From a virus: a DNA stretch of 64,000 nucleotides. The notes under the pieces are model-generated. The model was not told the DNA's origin and did no database searches. It saw only the letters and a program-made list of their open reading frames with translations. Position numbers and translations under genes: made by a program. The number at the start of each line of letters is the position of its first letter. The first letter of the stretch is position 1. The stretch is from the IMG/VR virus record IMGVR_UViG_3300036790_000219, positions 56,058 to 120,057 of that record, one strand, 5' to 3'. Below are positions 42,077 to 49,843 of this stretch, in pieces.

Positions 42077-42436
42077 TCACCGCCGATACCGGGACGGTTC
42101 GTCTCGTTTGGTTCCACTGCTTTCAATTGGGGCATTCGCTTTCTCCTTCTCCTGCTGCTTTGCTAGTTTTTCACACCGCTGGCAATTTGCATCCTCACGG
42201 AAGACCGTAACCTCACCCAGCGTTAGACCAAATTTGCCGCAGAGTGAGGCGGCGGAAACAACATCCCGAATTGCGGGTGGGCCTTGGGTATAGAGCCAAT
42301 ATAGATGAATGGCTCTAAACGCCGCAATATTTGCAAAACTCTCTCGTACACCCTTAGACTTCAACCAAGCCATCCAACCCTGCCCGGTGAGAGCGGAAGG
42401 CACTTCGACAACGTGCTCCTTCGGCTTCCGCCGCAT
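42077..42436 (-). CDS. Hypothetical protein with Lys/Glu-rich tail
   Basis: A 119-residue protein (MRRKPKEHVVEVPSALTGQGW...). It has a helical middle (SFANIAAFRAIHLYWLYTQG), a Cys pair (NCQRCEKL) and a charged tail. The pair CxxC could bind metal but there are too few ligands seen for a full site. Unknown function. Confidence 0.55.
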   Translation of the reverse strand: MRRKPKEHVVEVPSALTGQGWMAWLKSKGVRESFANIAAFRAIHLYWLYTQGPPAIRDVVSAASLCGKFGLTLGEVTVFREDANCQRCEKLAKQQEKEKANAPIESSGTKRDEPSRYRR

Positions 42437-42487
42437 TGGTAAAACCCGGCGCGGGAAACAGGCGGTTTTTGCGCGACGCTTTGGGGT

Positions 42488-42820
42488 CTATGCATTTCTC
42501 AACTCCGCGATCTCCGCGCGGAGGTTTTCGATCAGCGCCAGCATCGTTTTCGGATCGACGGTCGCAATATATCGCATATCGTTCCACCCGCTGGCGTGCG
42601 GGTTAACACCGAAATGAGCTTGGCCCTCAAGGTGCGGCTGATACGCGATGTCAAACGAGACATCCCTTACGCTGCCATCCGGTAAGACTCCTAAGTCGTG
42701 CTTGATGACGACGCCATGACTGATTGCCCATGGACCGGGCGTCGCCTTCTTGGCGTTGCCTTCAATCTCGGCGAACACCCGGCGGATAAAATTGAGACGT
42801 TTGGTTCTATCTTCGATCAT
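42488..42820 (-). CDS. Ead/Ea22-like early protein
   Basis: A 110-residue protein. The motif AKKATPGPWAIS and the ending RYIATVDPKTMLALIENLRAEIAEL match the Ead/Ea22-type early proteins found in many phages, of unknown function. It overlaps the upstream gene by four bases. Confidence 0.65.
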   Translation of the reverse strand: MIEDRTKRLNFIRRVFAEIEGNAKKATPGPWAISHGVVIKHDLGVLPDGSVRDVSFDIAYQPHLEGQAHFGVNPHASGWNDMRYIATVDPKTMLALIENLRAEIAELRNA

Positions 42821-43056
42821 CGGACCACCTTTACATCCTTTTCAAAGAGTGTCTTTGCTTCCGGGTCGAGTGTTGCGAGTTCAGCCATAACTTTATTGAA
42901 CCGAATACGAGCCTTGCCAATGTCCGGGCGAATGTGTTCAGCTAGGCGTGCGCCACAGTCCAGACCGACAGAGCGGTTGTGAATTGTGAGATAAAGTCGC
43001 CGCGCTTCGGCTTTTAATACAACAACGTGCATTGCGTCACCGATCTTTTTGAACAT
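42817..43056 (-). CDS. Small hypothetical protein
   Basis: A 79-residue basic protein (MFKKIGDAMHVVVLKAEARRLYLTI...). Two helices with no known motif. Starts one base after the stop of the upstream gene, and overlaps the downstream gene by four bases, consistent with a dense early operon. Confidence 0.5.
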   Translation of the reverse strand: MFKKIGDAMHVVVLKAEARRLYLTIHNRSVGLDCGARLAEHIRPDIGKARIRFNKVMAELATLDPEAKTLFEKDVKVVR

Positions 43057-43290
43057 TTAGCGTTTCCCATGATTTTTGTAGAGGGGGTGTTCGTAGTTCA
43101 TCGGGCAGTCTCGTATATCCGTTGCCCGCAATCGCCGCCCAAACCGCTTTTCCATGCATTGCTGACACAGAAATGTTTCATAGGATTGAGCTTTAGGAAC
43201 GATCATGTTCCATGCTTTTGTGGTTAACATCGGCCCCCAACCGTATCCCGGGCAATCATCACAGATAGGGTAGTCAGACCCTCTGGGCAT
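43057..43290 (-). CDS. Small Cys-rich zinc-binding protein
   Basis: A 77-residue protein (MPRGSDYPICDDCPGYGWG...). Two CxxC pairs (CDDC and CQQC) spaced by ~38 residues suggest a treble-clef or ribbon zinc site. ATG 43290 lies inside the upstream gene; the longer open frame to 43407 is not used. Probably a nucleic-acid or protein-binding mini-domain. Confidence 0.6.
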   Translation of the reverse strand: MPRGSDYPICDDCPGYGWGPMLTTKAWNMIVPKAQSYETFLCQQCMEKRFGRRLRATDIRDCPMNYEHPLYKNHGKR

Positions 43291-43627
43291 GTTTAGCCTT
43301 CCACTCGTTAACGTATTTGAGCCAGTCTTTGGGCGCGATGCAGAATGAGCGATTATCGGATGCCACCACATAGACCATGGCTTTCGGATTCCGAAACAAC
43401 CTTCCATCCTTTTTGTACACTGCCGCTCGCATGGCGTCCAGAAGGTCGTTGTAGCGGTGAGAGTGTACGGTACCCGGCCCGATCACAAGTGTTACTCGGA
43501 AGTAGTCGGCCTTGGCAAAGATATCGGCGTCCCACTCGCTGCTCTTCTTGAACGGGATATCGGGGAAGGCTGGGACACGTAACTCCGTGTTTTGTCTAAG
43601 TGGGCGTGTGAGGCGTTGCTTTGTCAT
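43274..43627 (-). CDS. Hypothetical early protein
   Basis: A 117-residue protein starting MTKQRLTRPLRQNTELRVPAF. Mixed alpha/beta; the segment YFRVTLVIGPGTVHSHRYNDLLDAM has no clear match. It overlaps the next gene by 17 bases and the previous one by four, which supports coupling. Confidence 0.55.
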   Translation of the reverse strand: MTKQRLTRPLRQNTELRVPAFPDIPFKKSSEWDADIFAKADYFRVTLVIGPGTVHSHRYNDLLDAMRAAVYKKDGRLFRNPKAMVYVVASDNRSFCIAPKDWLKYVNEWKAKHAQRV

Positions 43628-44121
43628 CCTTGACTCCTTTCTCTAGCCCGGTTATCCAGCATATCCTGCGCAACTTGTATAGCTAGGGGATTCATCCTTT
43701 CGTGGGCTTCCTTCTCCCACGGGCGGTCGCGATATGGGATGGTGGACTGGTTAAGTGGGGTGTTATAGAAGAGCGTGATTGGTCTCTTCGCTTTGTCAAC
43801 ACCACATCCTAGCACCCCTATCAAATGTTGCTTGACGTGGACCATTTCGTGGCAGAATGCTTGAAGCATCGTTGCACGATCCTGACGGGTGATCTGCATT
43901 TCAAACTCGCGGATAGGCTTACCGCCAAAAATCCTTCTTTTGTTTTGGGAAGTGCCGGCCGGACCAAGACGGCCATTCTCCCCTGGATTGTGTCCCGCGT
44001 AGAGTTCGACGGTGGCCTTATACTCTGATATGCCCAACCGTTTCGTCAGCACCGGAAAGGCTTCCGCGAAGAAGCGGCGCTCCGGTGCGGTAAAGCATTT
44101 ATTGGAAATGCGTAATTTCAT
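43624..44121 (-). CDS. HExxH metallopeptidase-like (SprT-type) protein
   Basis: A 165-residue protein. FCHEMVHVKQH (His91, Glu92, His95) is a zinc HExxH motif; a possible third ligand lies in PWEKEAHERM. The overall helical pattern fits SprT-like or similar small metalloproteases. Such phage proteins could process host or phage proteins early. No signal peptide, so cytoplasmic. Confidence 0.7.
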   Translation of the reverse strand: MKLRISNKCFTAPERRFFAEAFPVLTKRLGISEYKATVELYAGHNPGENGRLGPAGTSQNKRRIFGGKPIREFEMQITRQDRATMLQAFCHEMVHVKQHLIGVLGCGVDKAKRPITLFYNTPLNQSTIPYRDRPWEKEAHERMNPLAIQVAQDMLDNRARERSQG

Positions 44122-44161
44122 GGGATCAGGGCCTCCTAGTTCCCTAAGTCACCAAAAGGTT

Positions 44162-44263
44162 TTAGTACTCCATGCAACCACAACGAGAACAGTAGCAGAT
44201 CTCTTCGTCCTCGTCACTAACTACCCAGCAACGCGAGCAAGAACGCCCATAAACAGTTCGCAT
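44162..44263 (-). CDS. Miniature zinc-ribbon peptide
   Basis: A 33-residue frame (MRTVYGRSCSRCWVV...CYCSRCGCMEY). Cys spacing CxxC and CxCxxCxC is dense and strongly suggests metal binding. It overlaps the 3' part of the tiny membrane-protein frame at 44217-44333 in another frame. There is no clear ribosome-binding site, so translation may be coupled. Confidence 0.4.
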   Translation of the reverse strand: MRTVYGRSCSRCWVVSDEDEEICYCSRCGCMEY

Positions 44264-44333
44264 CTTTTGTAATGTAAAGCCCTACACACACGGCGACGGA
44301 GACACTGATCCACATAGCGGCGTATCTGTTCAT
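44217..44333 (-). CDS. Tiny single-TM protein
   Basis: A 38-residue frame (MNRYAAMWISVSVAVCVGLY...LWAFLLALLGS) with two short hydrophobic stretches. GAGGAAGG precedes ATG 44333. It fits the series of miniature membrane peptides at 39708, 47295 and 50950. Confidence 0.5.
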   Translation of the reverse strand: MNRYAAMWISVSVAVCVGLYITKDANCLWAFLLALLGS

Positions 44334-44336
44334 GGA

Positions 44337-44909
44337 TCACCTTCCTCCGTGCCATTCGAGTGTTCCGTTGTTGGGTTGGACGGCTCGCGTTCCCCTTACG
44401 GAAGCGGCGGAGTTTAACCCATAATCACACAAGTATACCCATGCTTCGACTTCTTGCCCATTTGGGAGCAAAAAGTTGTGTAGCTCCCGATGGTAGAAAT
44501 TTGGGTGTCCTTCCAGCCCGTCACAAGCGGCGAACTCTTGAGCATTTACTCGGAAGAGTTCACCTTTGACAGCATGCCCAGTTCCAGCCTTTGCCAGAAA
44601 CGGAAAGCCACCAGAAGTCATCTGATAGTTTGTATCAGCAGAAACGGCTTCGCCTAGGAACGTAGCTTGGCTAAGCAATCGTGAGTAATTGCCGTAGCCC
44701 CGTTTTAGCGTGCCGTAAACGAAAATGGTATACTCTGGGGTATCTTGAACTAGCCAGATACGGGTAAGATGTGGGTACGCCCACCTGCCAGAGAACTTCA
44801 AGCAAGGCTTCCCTTTGGACGCATAGCAATAGGGGCACTCCACCCGGTAGTATCTGGATGTGTTACCCTTGAGGTTGTAGCGCAATGCATAAGTGTTTGA
44901 GCCTGACAT
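44337..44909 (-). CDS. Zinc finger fused to gamma-glutamylcyclotransferase-like domain
   Basis: A 190-residue protein. The N-terminal ~50 residues hold CPYC (25-28), Cys36 and His47, a phage-type zinc finger. From ~62 comes a GGCT/AIG2 domain: FVYGTLKRGYGN (65-71) and DGLEGHPNFYHR with Glu133 in the position of the catalytic acid. Such domains remove gamma-glutamyl groups as 5-oxoproline. With the amidoligase at 48410 and the second GGCT at 47408 it may form one pathway. Confidence 0.75.
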   Translation of the reverse strand: MSGSNTYALRYNLKGNTSRYYRVECPYCYASKGKPCLKFSGRWAYPHLTRIWLVQDTPEYTIFVYGTLKRGYGNYSRLLSQATFLGEAVSADTNYQMTSGGFPFLAKAGTGHAVKGELFRVNAQEFAACDGLEGHPNFYHRELHNFLLPNGQEVEAWVYLCDYGLNSAASVRGTRAVQPNNGTLEWHGGR

Positions 44910-45407
44910 TTATTCCCCCGGTAGTTGATAGTAATTGTGGAGCGCACAAATTTCCTCTGCAAGTTTGCGAACTTGATTCTGATCCCGCCCTATCCCAAGA
45001 TTACGTGGGATAATACAAATGGGTTGATGCTTCTCATCAAAGACAACCGCGCCTTCTGCACGGCCATCTATATAGCGATCTTCAAAAGACCATTGCGGCT
45101 TTTGATCAAACCTAAATGCTGAAATTCCCACACAAGCTTCGGCGGCTTCCGTTAATGACAGCGTATCAGACGTGAGATAGCGAATGTTAGGCCCTTCCTC
45201 CAAAGGAAAGTAGAAGGGGCCTCGTGTAGCTAGATAATCTACTGCGTCACTAATCTGGAGCACTTCCAATATTGACTCGATGCAAGCGGCTTTGGTTTTA
45301 TTGTCAATACCAAATATGAGAACTTGAAACCCCGTTTCACATTTTTCTATAGACAACACTTTTGCCCCGTCTGGGAGCTCTTCACGTTTAAGTGGTCGTT
45401 CCAGCAT
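44910..45407 (-). CDS. Hypothetical protein beside zinc-GGCT gene
   Basis: A 165-residue protein (MLERPLKREELPDGAKVLSIEK...). The beta-rich middle (YFPLEEGPNIRYLTSDTL; DRYIDGRAEGAVVF) has no recognised family. Starts with GAGGA upstream and ends at the start of the zinc-GGCT gene, so it is its operon partner. Confidence 0.55.
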   Translation of the reverse strand: MLERPLKREELPDGAKVLSIEKCETGFQVLIFGIDNKTKAACIESILEVLQISDAVDYLATRGPFYFPLEEGPNIRYLTSDTLSLTEAAEACVGISAFRFDQKPQWSFEDRYIDGRAEGAVVFDEKHQPICIIPRNLGIGRDQNQVRKLAEEICALHNYYQLPGE

Positions 45408-45419
45408 TTTGATCCTCCT

Positions 45420-45803
45420 CTATTCGTAGTGTGGACGTGTAGAAGGAAAGTGCGGGTTTGGGTACCCTGCACAAACATGGGCAGCGTACCGTCCCGTAGA
45501 TAACACACTTGAGAGGGGTCGCCGGTCCTTGTTGACCCCTTCCCGCATAAGAGAGTTAACCTGTTCGGCAAAATCGTATGCCTCATCCCGGTCATGAAAA
45601 ATACGTGGGCAATTGAATGGTGCATCTGGGTTGATTTGCTTCAACTCAAGAGCATCATTCACCCGTCGTCCGGCTGTGTAGTACCAGCCGCCCTCCTCTG
45701 CACCACCGTAGACCCGGTCCTCAAGGTAAAGTGCGACGGTATAGAATGCCACTTCGGGCGTTGCTTGATGGGCCTGCGCTTCGTCCAAATCTTCAATCTG
45801 CAT
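45420..45803 (-). CDS. Hypothetical early protein
   Basis: A 127-residue protein from ATG 45803 (MQIEDLDEAQAHQATPE...), with GGAGGGG upstream; a longer frame to 45974 lacks such a site. Segments VALYLEDRVYGGAEEGGWYY and FHDRDEAYDFAEQVNSLM suggest a small alpha/beta fold. No known family. Confidence 0.55.
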   Translation of the reverse strand: MQIEDLDEAQAHQATPEVAFYTVALYLEDRVYGGAEEGGWYYTAGRRVNDALELKQINPDAPFNCPRIFHDRDEAYDFAEQVNSLMREGVNKDRRPLSSVLSTGRYAAHVCAGYPNPHFPSTRPHYE

Positions 45804-45811
45804 ATCCCCTC

Positions 45812-46000
45812 CTACCATTGTAAACCTAAGCCCAACCAAATCCCACCGACCGTGAAGACTGTACCTGCCAGTAAGACCACGGGTATCATGTCGAACGCAA
45901 GTTGTTTCCAAGTCATTTTGGTAAGTCTCCTTAAAACTAAATGGATGAAAGCGAGCTCGCCGAAAATACCCCATGATTCAATTATATGAAACGTAGTCAT
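45812..46000 (-). CDS. Small single-TM protein
   Basis: A 62-residue frame with a C-terminal membrane helix (MIPVVLLAGTVFTVGGIWLGLGL). ATG 46000 (GAGGA upstream) keeps the tight 9-base spacing to the upstream gene; an internal ATG at 45916 with AAGGAG would give a 34-residue protein. The start is unsettled. Confidence 0.5.
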   Translation of the reverse strand: MTTFHIIESWGIFGELAFIHLVLRRLTKMTWKQLAFDMIPVVLLAGTVFTVGGIWLGLGLQW

Positions 46001-46009
46001 GAGAAATCC

Positions 46010-46363
46010 TCAGATGTTGCCGACCAACTCCGGGTCCTGTTTGGTCTCTCGGGTTTTGGTAGTGAGTTTCAGCGTGCCGTCCATAGAGGCGGCAGCCCGA
46101 ATGTCCTTCCAGTTTAACCGCACCTTACGTTTGCCCACTGCAGGCCCGATGCAGCGTCCGTTGGGGTACATTACCCCAAACATTTCACCGTGCTGAAGGA
46201 AGACAATCATAGAAGTACTACCTCCACCATCGGTTATAGTTTGATAGACGTGCCAGCCAGCGGCTATGTACTCCGCTGCCGCTTTGGCTTGTTTAGGGTG
46301 ACGAGAATTCAACGCGGCTGCGTTGAGCTCCTCTTGGGTTATATAGTGTCTACGTTTGTGCAT
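46010..46363 (-). CDS. Hypothetical early protein
   Basis: A 117-residue protein (MHKRRHYITQEELNAAAL...). Helical N-terminus, beta middle (HGEMFGVMYPNGRCIGP) and a basic end. No recognised motif. GGAGAAG precedes the ATG. Confidence 0.55.
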   Translation of the reverse strand: MHKRRHYITQEELNAAALNSRHPKQAKAAAEYIAAGWHVYQTITDGGGSTSMIVFLQHGEMFGVMYPNGRCIGPAVGKRKVRLNWKDIRAAASMDGTLKLTTKTRETKQDPELVGNI

Positions 46364-46434
46364 GCTTCTTCTCCTTTCGTAAGGCGTACGCCCCTGTGGG
46401 CCAGTGTGAAATACCGACCCACAGAAGCTTACGT

Positions 46435-46791
46435 CTATTCCCCTTTTACAAGGTGGTAGGTCCCATCGCTGTCCTTGCGGATGCGACCGGCGCTAAGAAG
46501 CTTCGAGAGATTGGGGCCAACGCTCTCTTTCGAGAAGCCTCGGTCCACAAAAACTTCATCGAAGTCCCCGGCAAGCATAGGAGAATTACGGAGTGAAGCA
46601 AGAACGAGCTCCGGTCCGGTAATACCCTTGTCGTGCTTACCATTAACGTACCGGCTTTTGGGGGTCTTCTCTCCCGTAGTCGGCACAACCCCGCTTAACG
46701 CAACCCGCCGCTCCCCGGCAATCAAAGCCAAGAACCAAGCGAGATTCTTCTCGTCGATGCGAAGTTTGACGTCGAAGGAAGTCAAGGTCAC
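46435..46791 (-). CDS. Winged-helix-like protein, paralogue of 41636 gene
   Basis: A 118-residue protein with the same two-part design as the gene at 41636: a beta N-terminus (SFDVKLRIDEKNLAWFLAL) and a C-terminal GFSKESVGPNLSKLLSAGRIRK plus final beta hairpin (DGTYHLV). The linker differs (PTTGEKTPKSRYVNG). Probably DNA binding. Located about 4.5 kb from its relative, indicating an old duplication within the early arm. Confidence 0.65.
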   Translation of the reverse strand: MTLTSFDVKLRIDEKNLAWFLALIAGERRVALSGVVPTTGEKTPKSRYVNGKHDKGITGPELVLASLRNSPMLAGDFDEVFVDRGFSKESVGPNLSKLLSAGRIRKDSDGTYHLVKGE

Positions 46792-46795
46792 CCCC

Positions 46796-47095
46796 TCAGT
46801 TCATGAGGGAAGTGAGCTTCGACTTCACTTCGTCGTAGGTCTCCCGAACCGGACGACCCGCGCCGTTGGTGTAAGTAATGCGGGTACCGGGCTTGCCGCC
46901 GTGACGCGGGTAGTATTCCCGAATCTCATCGACATAAACGGTGACTGGGAAAGTCGCCGAATCCGGTGTGGTGAACGGCGTGGGTGTAGTAGGCTGCTCC
47001 AGGTCATTCGTAGTTTGAGCAGCAACTGCGGCGTTAGCGTACGCAGTACGCTCCGCATCGGTATCGATCGCAGTGAGTTCAATAGAAGCACGCAT
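46796..47095 (-). CDS. Hypothetical early protein
   Basis: A 99-residue protein from ATG 47095 (MRASIELTAIDTDAERTAY...), with AAGGAAA upstream. It has a Thr/Pro-rich linker (EQPTTPTPFTTPDS) and a beta C-terminus (FPVTVYVDEIREYYPRHGGKP). No family is recognised. Confidence 0.55.
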   Translation of the reverse strand: MRASIELTAIDTDAERTAYANAAVAAQTTNDLEQPTTPTPFTTPDSATFPVTVYVDEIREYYPRHGGKPGTRITYTNGAGRPVRETYDEVKSKLTSLMN

Positions 47096-47294
47096 TGGTA
47101 GGTTTCCTTCTTTTGCCCGCAATTTGGGGATTAAGCCGACCGGGGCGGGCGTCACCAGTTGGCTATTCTGTGCACAAAACTGTGCTCCATTACACCGTCA
47201 CGAGAACGGTGCAACAGGCCACAGTTATTTCTTCAAGGATTCTGTCCAATAAAACCTGCTCGGACAAGAATCTGTTTGACCTGAGTTGCGCTCG

Positions 47295-47411
47295 TCATTG
47301 CAACAACATCCATTCGAACAGCTGCTCAATGCTGTACGCAGCTGCCATTATAACGGCCCAAGCAACTACTGTCAGCATGGCCTTTTCTGCCTTGCCTATT
47401 GGCATCATCAT
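47295..47411 (-). CDS. Tiny membrane peptide
   Basis: A 38-residue frame (MMMPIGKAEKAMLTVV...IEQLFEWMLLQ) with one hydrophobic helix. GGGAGGA lies upstream of ATG 47411. It overlaps the start of the GGCT-like gene end by four bases (its ATG lies inside that gene's stop region). Likely a real but easily missed gene. Confidence 0.5.
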   Translation of the reverse strand: MMMPIGKAEKAMLTVVAWAVIMAAAYSIEQLFEWMLLQ

Positions 47412-47983
47412 TGTAGCGGTCCTCCCTTCGGTGGCACGGCCTGCGCGGCGCGGCGGATATCTAGCCGCCGTAACGCCACGCTTTCCGGCATCTTGACTAG
47501 CTGCTTGTGTAACTGGGTATCTTTTTGTCGCTCACGGCGGGCTTGGGTTTCGACATCAGGACGCTTCTCGTCCCACGACTGTTTGATCGCCGTGTTCAGG
47601 AATTTCTCGTCGAGTTCGAAGTCCTTATAGCCGCGCCGGATGATGTCAGCGTAATGCTGTGACGGTGGCATGATACCATCACTACTACGCATCAAGTACA
47701 TGAGTGTGTTACGCGGTCGCCCACAGTATTCGATAACGACGCCGGTCTCTTTGTAGTAGCCCGCCCCTTCGTACCGGTCTAACGCTGCTTCGTCGGCTTG
47801 ATTGATTGCCCAAAGCCCGCAAGGAACCTTATCCCCAGGGGAGTACTCAACGTCTGCCGCGCCACGGAAGACCAGCTTGGCATCCGTCAGGTAAAACTTG
47901 CCCAGCGGGCGCGCGGTAGAACACCGCTGACGCATCTGGCGCTTGTTCAAGTTTGAGCCATAACTGATGTATAGTTTTGTCAT
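47408..47983 (-). CDS. Gamma-glutamylcyclotransferase-like protein
   Basis: A 191-residue protein from ATG 47983 (GGGGAAGG upstream). GGCT features are YISYGSNLNKRQM (8-12), VPCGLWAINQADEAALDRYEG with Glu72 as putative catalytic acid, and a beta core. The last ~70 residues are a basic helical extension (KRPDVETQARRERQKDTQL). The family forms 5-oxoproline from gamma-glutamyl amines or related amides. Direct operon partner of the amidoligase at 48410. Confidence 0.75.
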   Translation of the reverse strand: MTKLYISYGSNLNKRQMRQRCSTARPLGKFYLTDAKLVFRGAADVEYSPGDKVPCGLWAINQADEAALDRYEGAGYYKETGVVIEYCGRPRNTLMYLMRSSDGIMPPSQHYADIIRRGYKDFELDEKFLNTAIKQSWDEKRPDVETQARRERQKDTQLHKQLVKMPESVALRRLDIRRAAQAVPPKGGPLQ

Positions 47984-48183
47984 TATCCTTCCCCCTTTCG
48001 TGTGTTCCAATGCTCCGTAGCGGCTCTCTCATTCGCAAATGATGATGTGGCACAGTCCACATCAAATAGCGGTCCCTCTGCGCCGCAGCTAGTACACCGG
48101 ATCTTCACATCAAAGAAGGAGTGTTCGCCACGAGCCACCCTTGCTTCGCTCGCACAGAATGGGCAATTTTTTAGCATTGTCAT
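47983..48183 (-). CDS. Lar-like restriction-alleviation zinc finger
   Basis: A 66-residue protein. CPFC (7-10), RCTSCG and the ending EHWNTRKG match Lar-like zinc-finger proteins, first known from Rac prophage where they ease type I restriction. A paralogue lies at 52703. Overlaps the GGCT gene by one base, so it belongs to the amidoligase operon. Confidence 0.75.
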   Translation of the reverse strand: MTMLKNCPFCASEARVARGEHSFFDVKIRCTSCGAEGPLFDVDCATSSFANERAATEHWNTRKGEG

Positions 48184-48413
48184 TCAGTTACCTCGCTCAA
48201 GAGACCGGTCCGTAACAACGCGGCTACAAACTCGCTCTCAGAATCTGTTGGGATATAGACACCGGAGGTTTGCCGAACACGCCGCGCCATCTGTTTCATA
48301 AAGGCTTCGGTGTTTGGCTCCGGATCGCGTGACGCGGTGCGAAGCTGACGAATCACATCGCGTGAGTTATCAGCTTCGAATACCGCGCCGTCGTCTGTCT
48401 TGTAGTGTTTCAT
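48180..48413 (-). CDS. Small hypothetical early protein
   Basis: A 77-residue protein (MKHYKTDDGAVFEADNSRDVI...). Helical and charged; no motif recognised. It overlaps both neighbours by four bases, so is coupled between the amidoligase and the Lar-like gene. Confidence 0.6.
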   Translation of the reverse strand: MKHYKTDDGAVFEADNSRDVIRQLRTASRDPEPNTEAFMKQMARRVRQTSGVYIPTDSESEFVAALLRTGLLSEVTE

Positions 48414-49519
48414 GGTACCACCGTACTCACCACATCAACTGTGGGTGGCGAGCCAATCTCACCGTTAGAACCCACCTGCGCTGTTCCTAACGCAACTGTC
48501 CGTTGCTGCCAGAAGGCCTTATCCATATCGTCGAGTTGTAACTTCTCGTATAACTCCACGAGGGACATGGCAACGTGCGAGGGCGCGGTAGAGCCACCGG
48601 AAGAGGCAGTGGGGTCAAGCTTAAACACTTCCCGTCCGTACCGGTGCCCCATCACGACTTCGGCCGCTCCGGCGCGGCGCAAATGTCCTTGAATGTAAGG
48701 TTGAGAGCGAATACCAAGGGCCAAGCGAATATCTTCGGAAGTAGCGCCTTCCTCACGGCTTAGTAACCGGTAGATCACTCGCCGTGCCCGGCCACTTTGC
48801 CAGTACGCTCGCTCACCGATACCGTGAGTACCACCAGCAATAGGCTGGCCCGCTTCACGCACCGCCGTTTCAACCATCTTCGAGCAGAAGATCACCCACT
48901 TGATAATCTTCTGTGCATCAACGGTCCCCGAGTGGTGTCGGAATTCAACCGTGCCGTGTTTCCAATACGCGGTAAAGTTGAGCTTGACGTAGCGGTTGTG
49001 TTCCCCACCAACAGCGCTGGCGATCTCTGTCACCGTTGTAGCTTGGTTGAGCCTCACCATGTCAGCACGGGTTGCATTCGAACCGCAGTACTGATTCGCA
49101 TTGCCGCGCCGTGACGGAGGTAGCAGTTGGTCAATGAGGCACTCGTGTTGAACATAAAGTTCAGCAAGCTTCTTCAACGCCGCCACTGACATGCGGTTCC
49201 GCGCTCCGATGTGGATGTGAAGACCACAGGAACGGTTGACCACCGCGCCGAGTTGTGTCAACACCGCGCCAACCTTCTCAATCTGCTCGAAGTTGGCTTC
49301 GCTTAGCGGCGGTGACACAAGTTCCATGCCCACACCGCCCGGTACGTGCATTGACCGTAACGAACCGTCGGTAACGATCTTCCACCGTTCCCGCTCAGCG
49401 CGGTGTGTGTACCCCGCGTTGAGGCACGACACCCCGGCCGCTTCGATCGCCGCCGCCACGCCAACATACGTTGAACCGGCAGGCGCGATGAACTCAATTT
49501 CTACCCCAAAATCAAGCAT
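48410..49519 (-). CDS. Amidoligase-family enzyme
   Basis: A 369-residue protein. Family motifs are FGVEIEF (4-10, metal/ATP-binding Glu residues), VTDGSL (49-54), MELVSP (65-70), CGLHIHIG (98-105) and LNFTAYWKHGTVEFRHHSG. This set fits the Amidoligase_2 family of the glutamine-synthetase/COOH-NH2 ligase superfamily, which forms amide bonds using ATP. The C-terminal ~120 residues are an extra domain with a winged-helix look (YRLLSREEGATSEDIRLAL). ATG 49519 has GGGGAG upstream. Downstream partners are Lar-like and GGCT-like genes. Confidence 0.8.
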   Translation of the reverse strand: MLDFGVEIEFIAPAGSTYVGVAAAIEAAGVSCLNAGYTHRAERERWKIVTDGSLRSMHVPGGVGMELVSPPLSEANFEQIEKVGAVLTQLGAVVNRSCGLHIHIGARNRMSVAALKKLAELYVQHECLIDQLLPPSRRGNANQYCGSNATRADMVRLNQATTVTEIASAVGGEHNRYVKLNFTAYWKHGTVEFRHHSGTVDAQKIIKWVIFCSKMVETAVREAGQPIAGGTHGIGERAYWQSGRARRVIYRLLSREEGATSEDIRLALGIRSQPYIQGHLRRAGAAEVVMGHRYGREVFKLDPTASSGGSTAPSHVAMSLVELYEKLQLDDMDKAFWQQRTVALGTAQVGSNGEIGSPPTVDVVSTVVP

Positions 49520-49613
49520 TCGTATTCTCCCCTTCTAACATACCGTTTAGTCAGCGTTGGTTGGCCAAAGATAGTGAAATTCGGTTCTAACCTGATCGCC
49601 GTTGCCACCTTTC

Positions 49614-49829
49614 TTAACGATGGCGGCAAGCAAAGTTGTCACGCGAAGCAACGTAATCACCGAGTGTCGCTGGACCGTTGTCATTGACGGCATTGTCGAT
49701 ACCAGCCAATTCCCAACACTCTGAGCACAGTTCGCTGTCGGCTCCTTGATCGGTGCGGCGGGTGTTGCGCCCACAGATTTCACACTTGAACACCCCACGT
49801 CCACCGCGTTCAAAGTATCGTTTAGTCAT
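49614..49829 (-). CDS. Treble-clef-like zinc-binding protein
   Basis: A 71-residue protein from ATG 49829 (AAGGAAGG upstream). CEICGRNTRR and LCSECWELAGIDN form two Cys pairs separated by ~17 residues, as in small phage zinc proteins. Last ~20 residues are polar. It directly precedes the amidoligase in transcription. Confidence 0.7.
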   Translation of the reverse strand: MTKRYFERGGRGVFKCEICGRNTRRTDQGADSELCSECWELAGIDNAVNDNGPATLGDYVASRDNFACRHR

Positions 49830-49843
49830 GCTGGTTTCCTTCC

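Noticed and set aside
49547-49813. Minus-strand frame of 88 codons beginning MNAVDVGCSSV
   Set aside because: It overlaps the clear zinc-protein gene 49614-49829 in another frame and shows no recognised motif.
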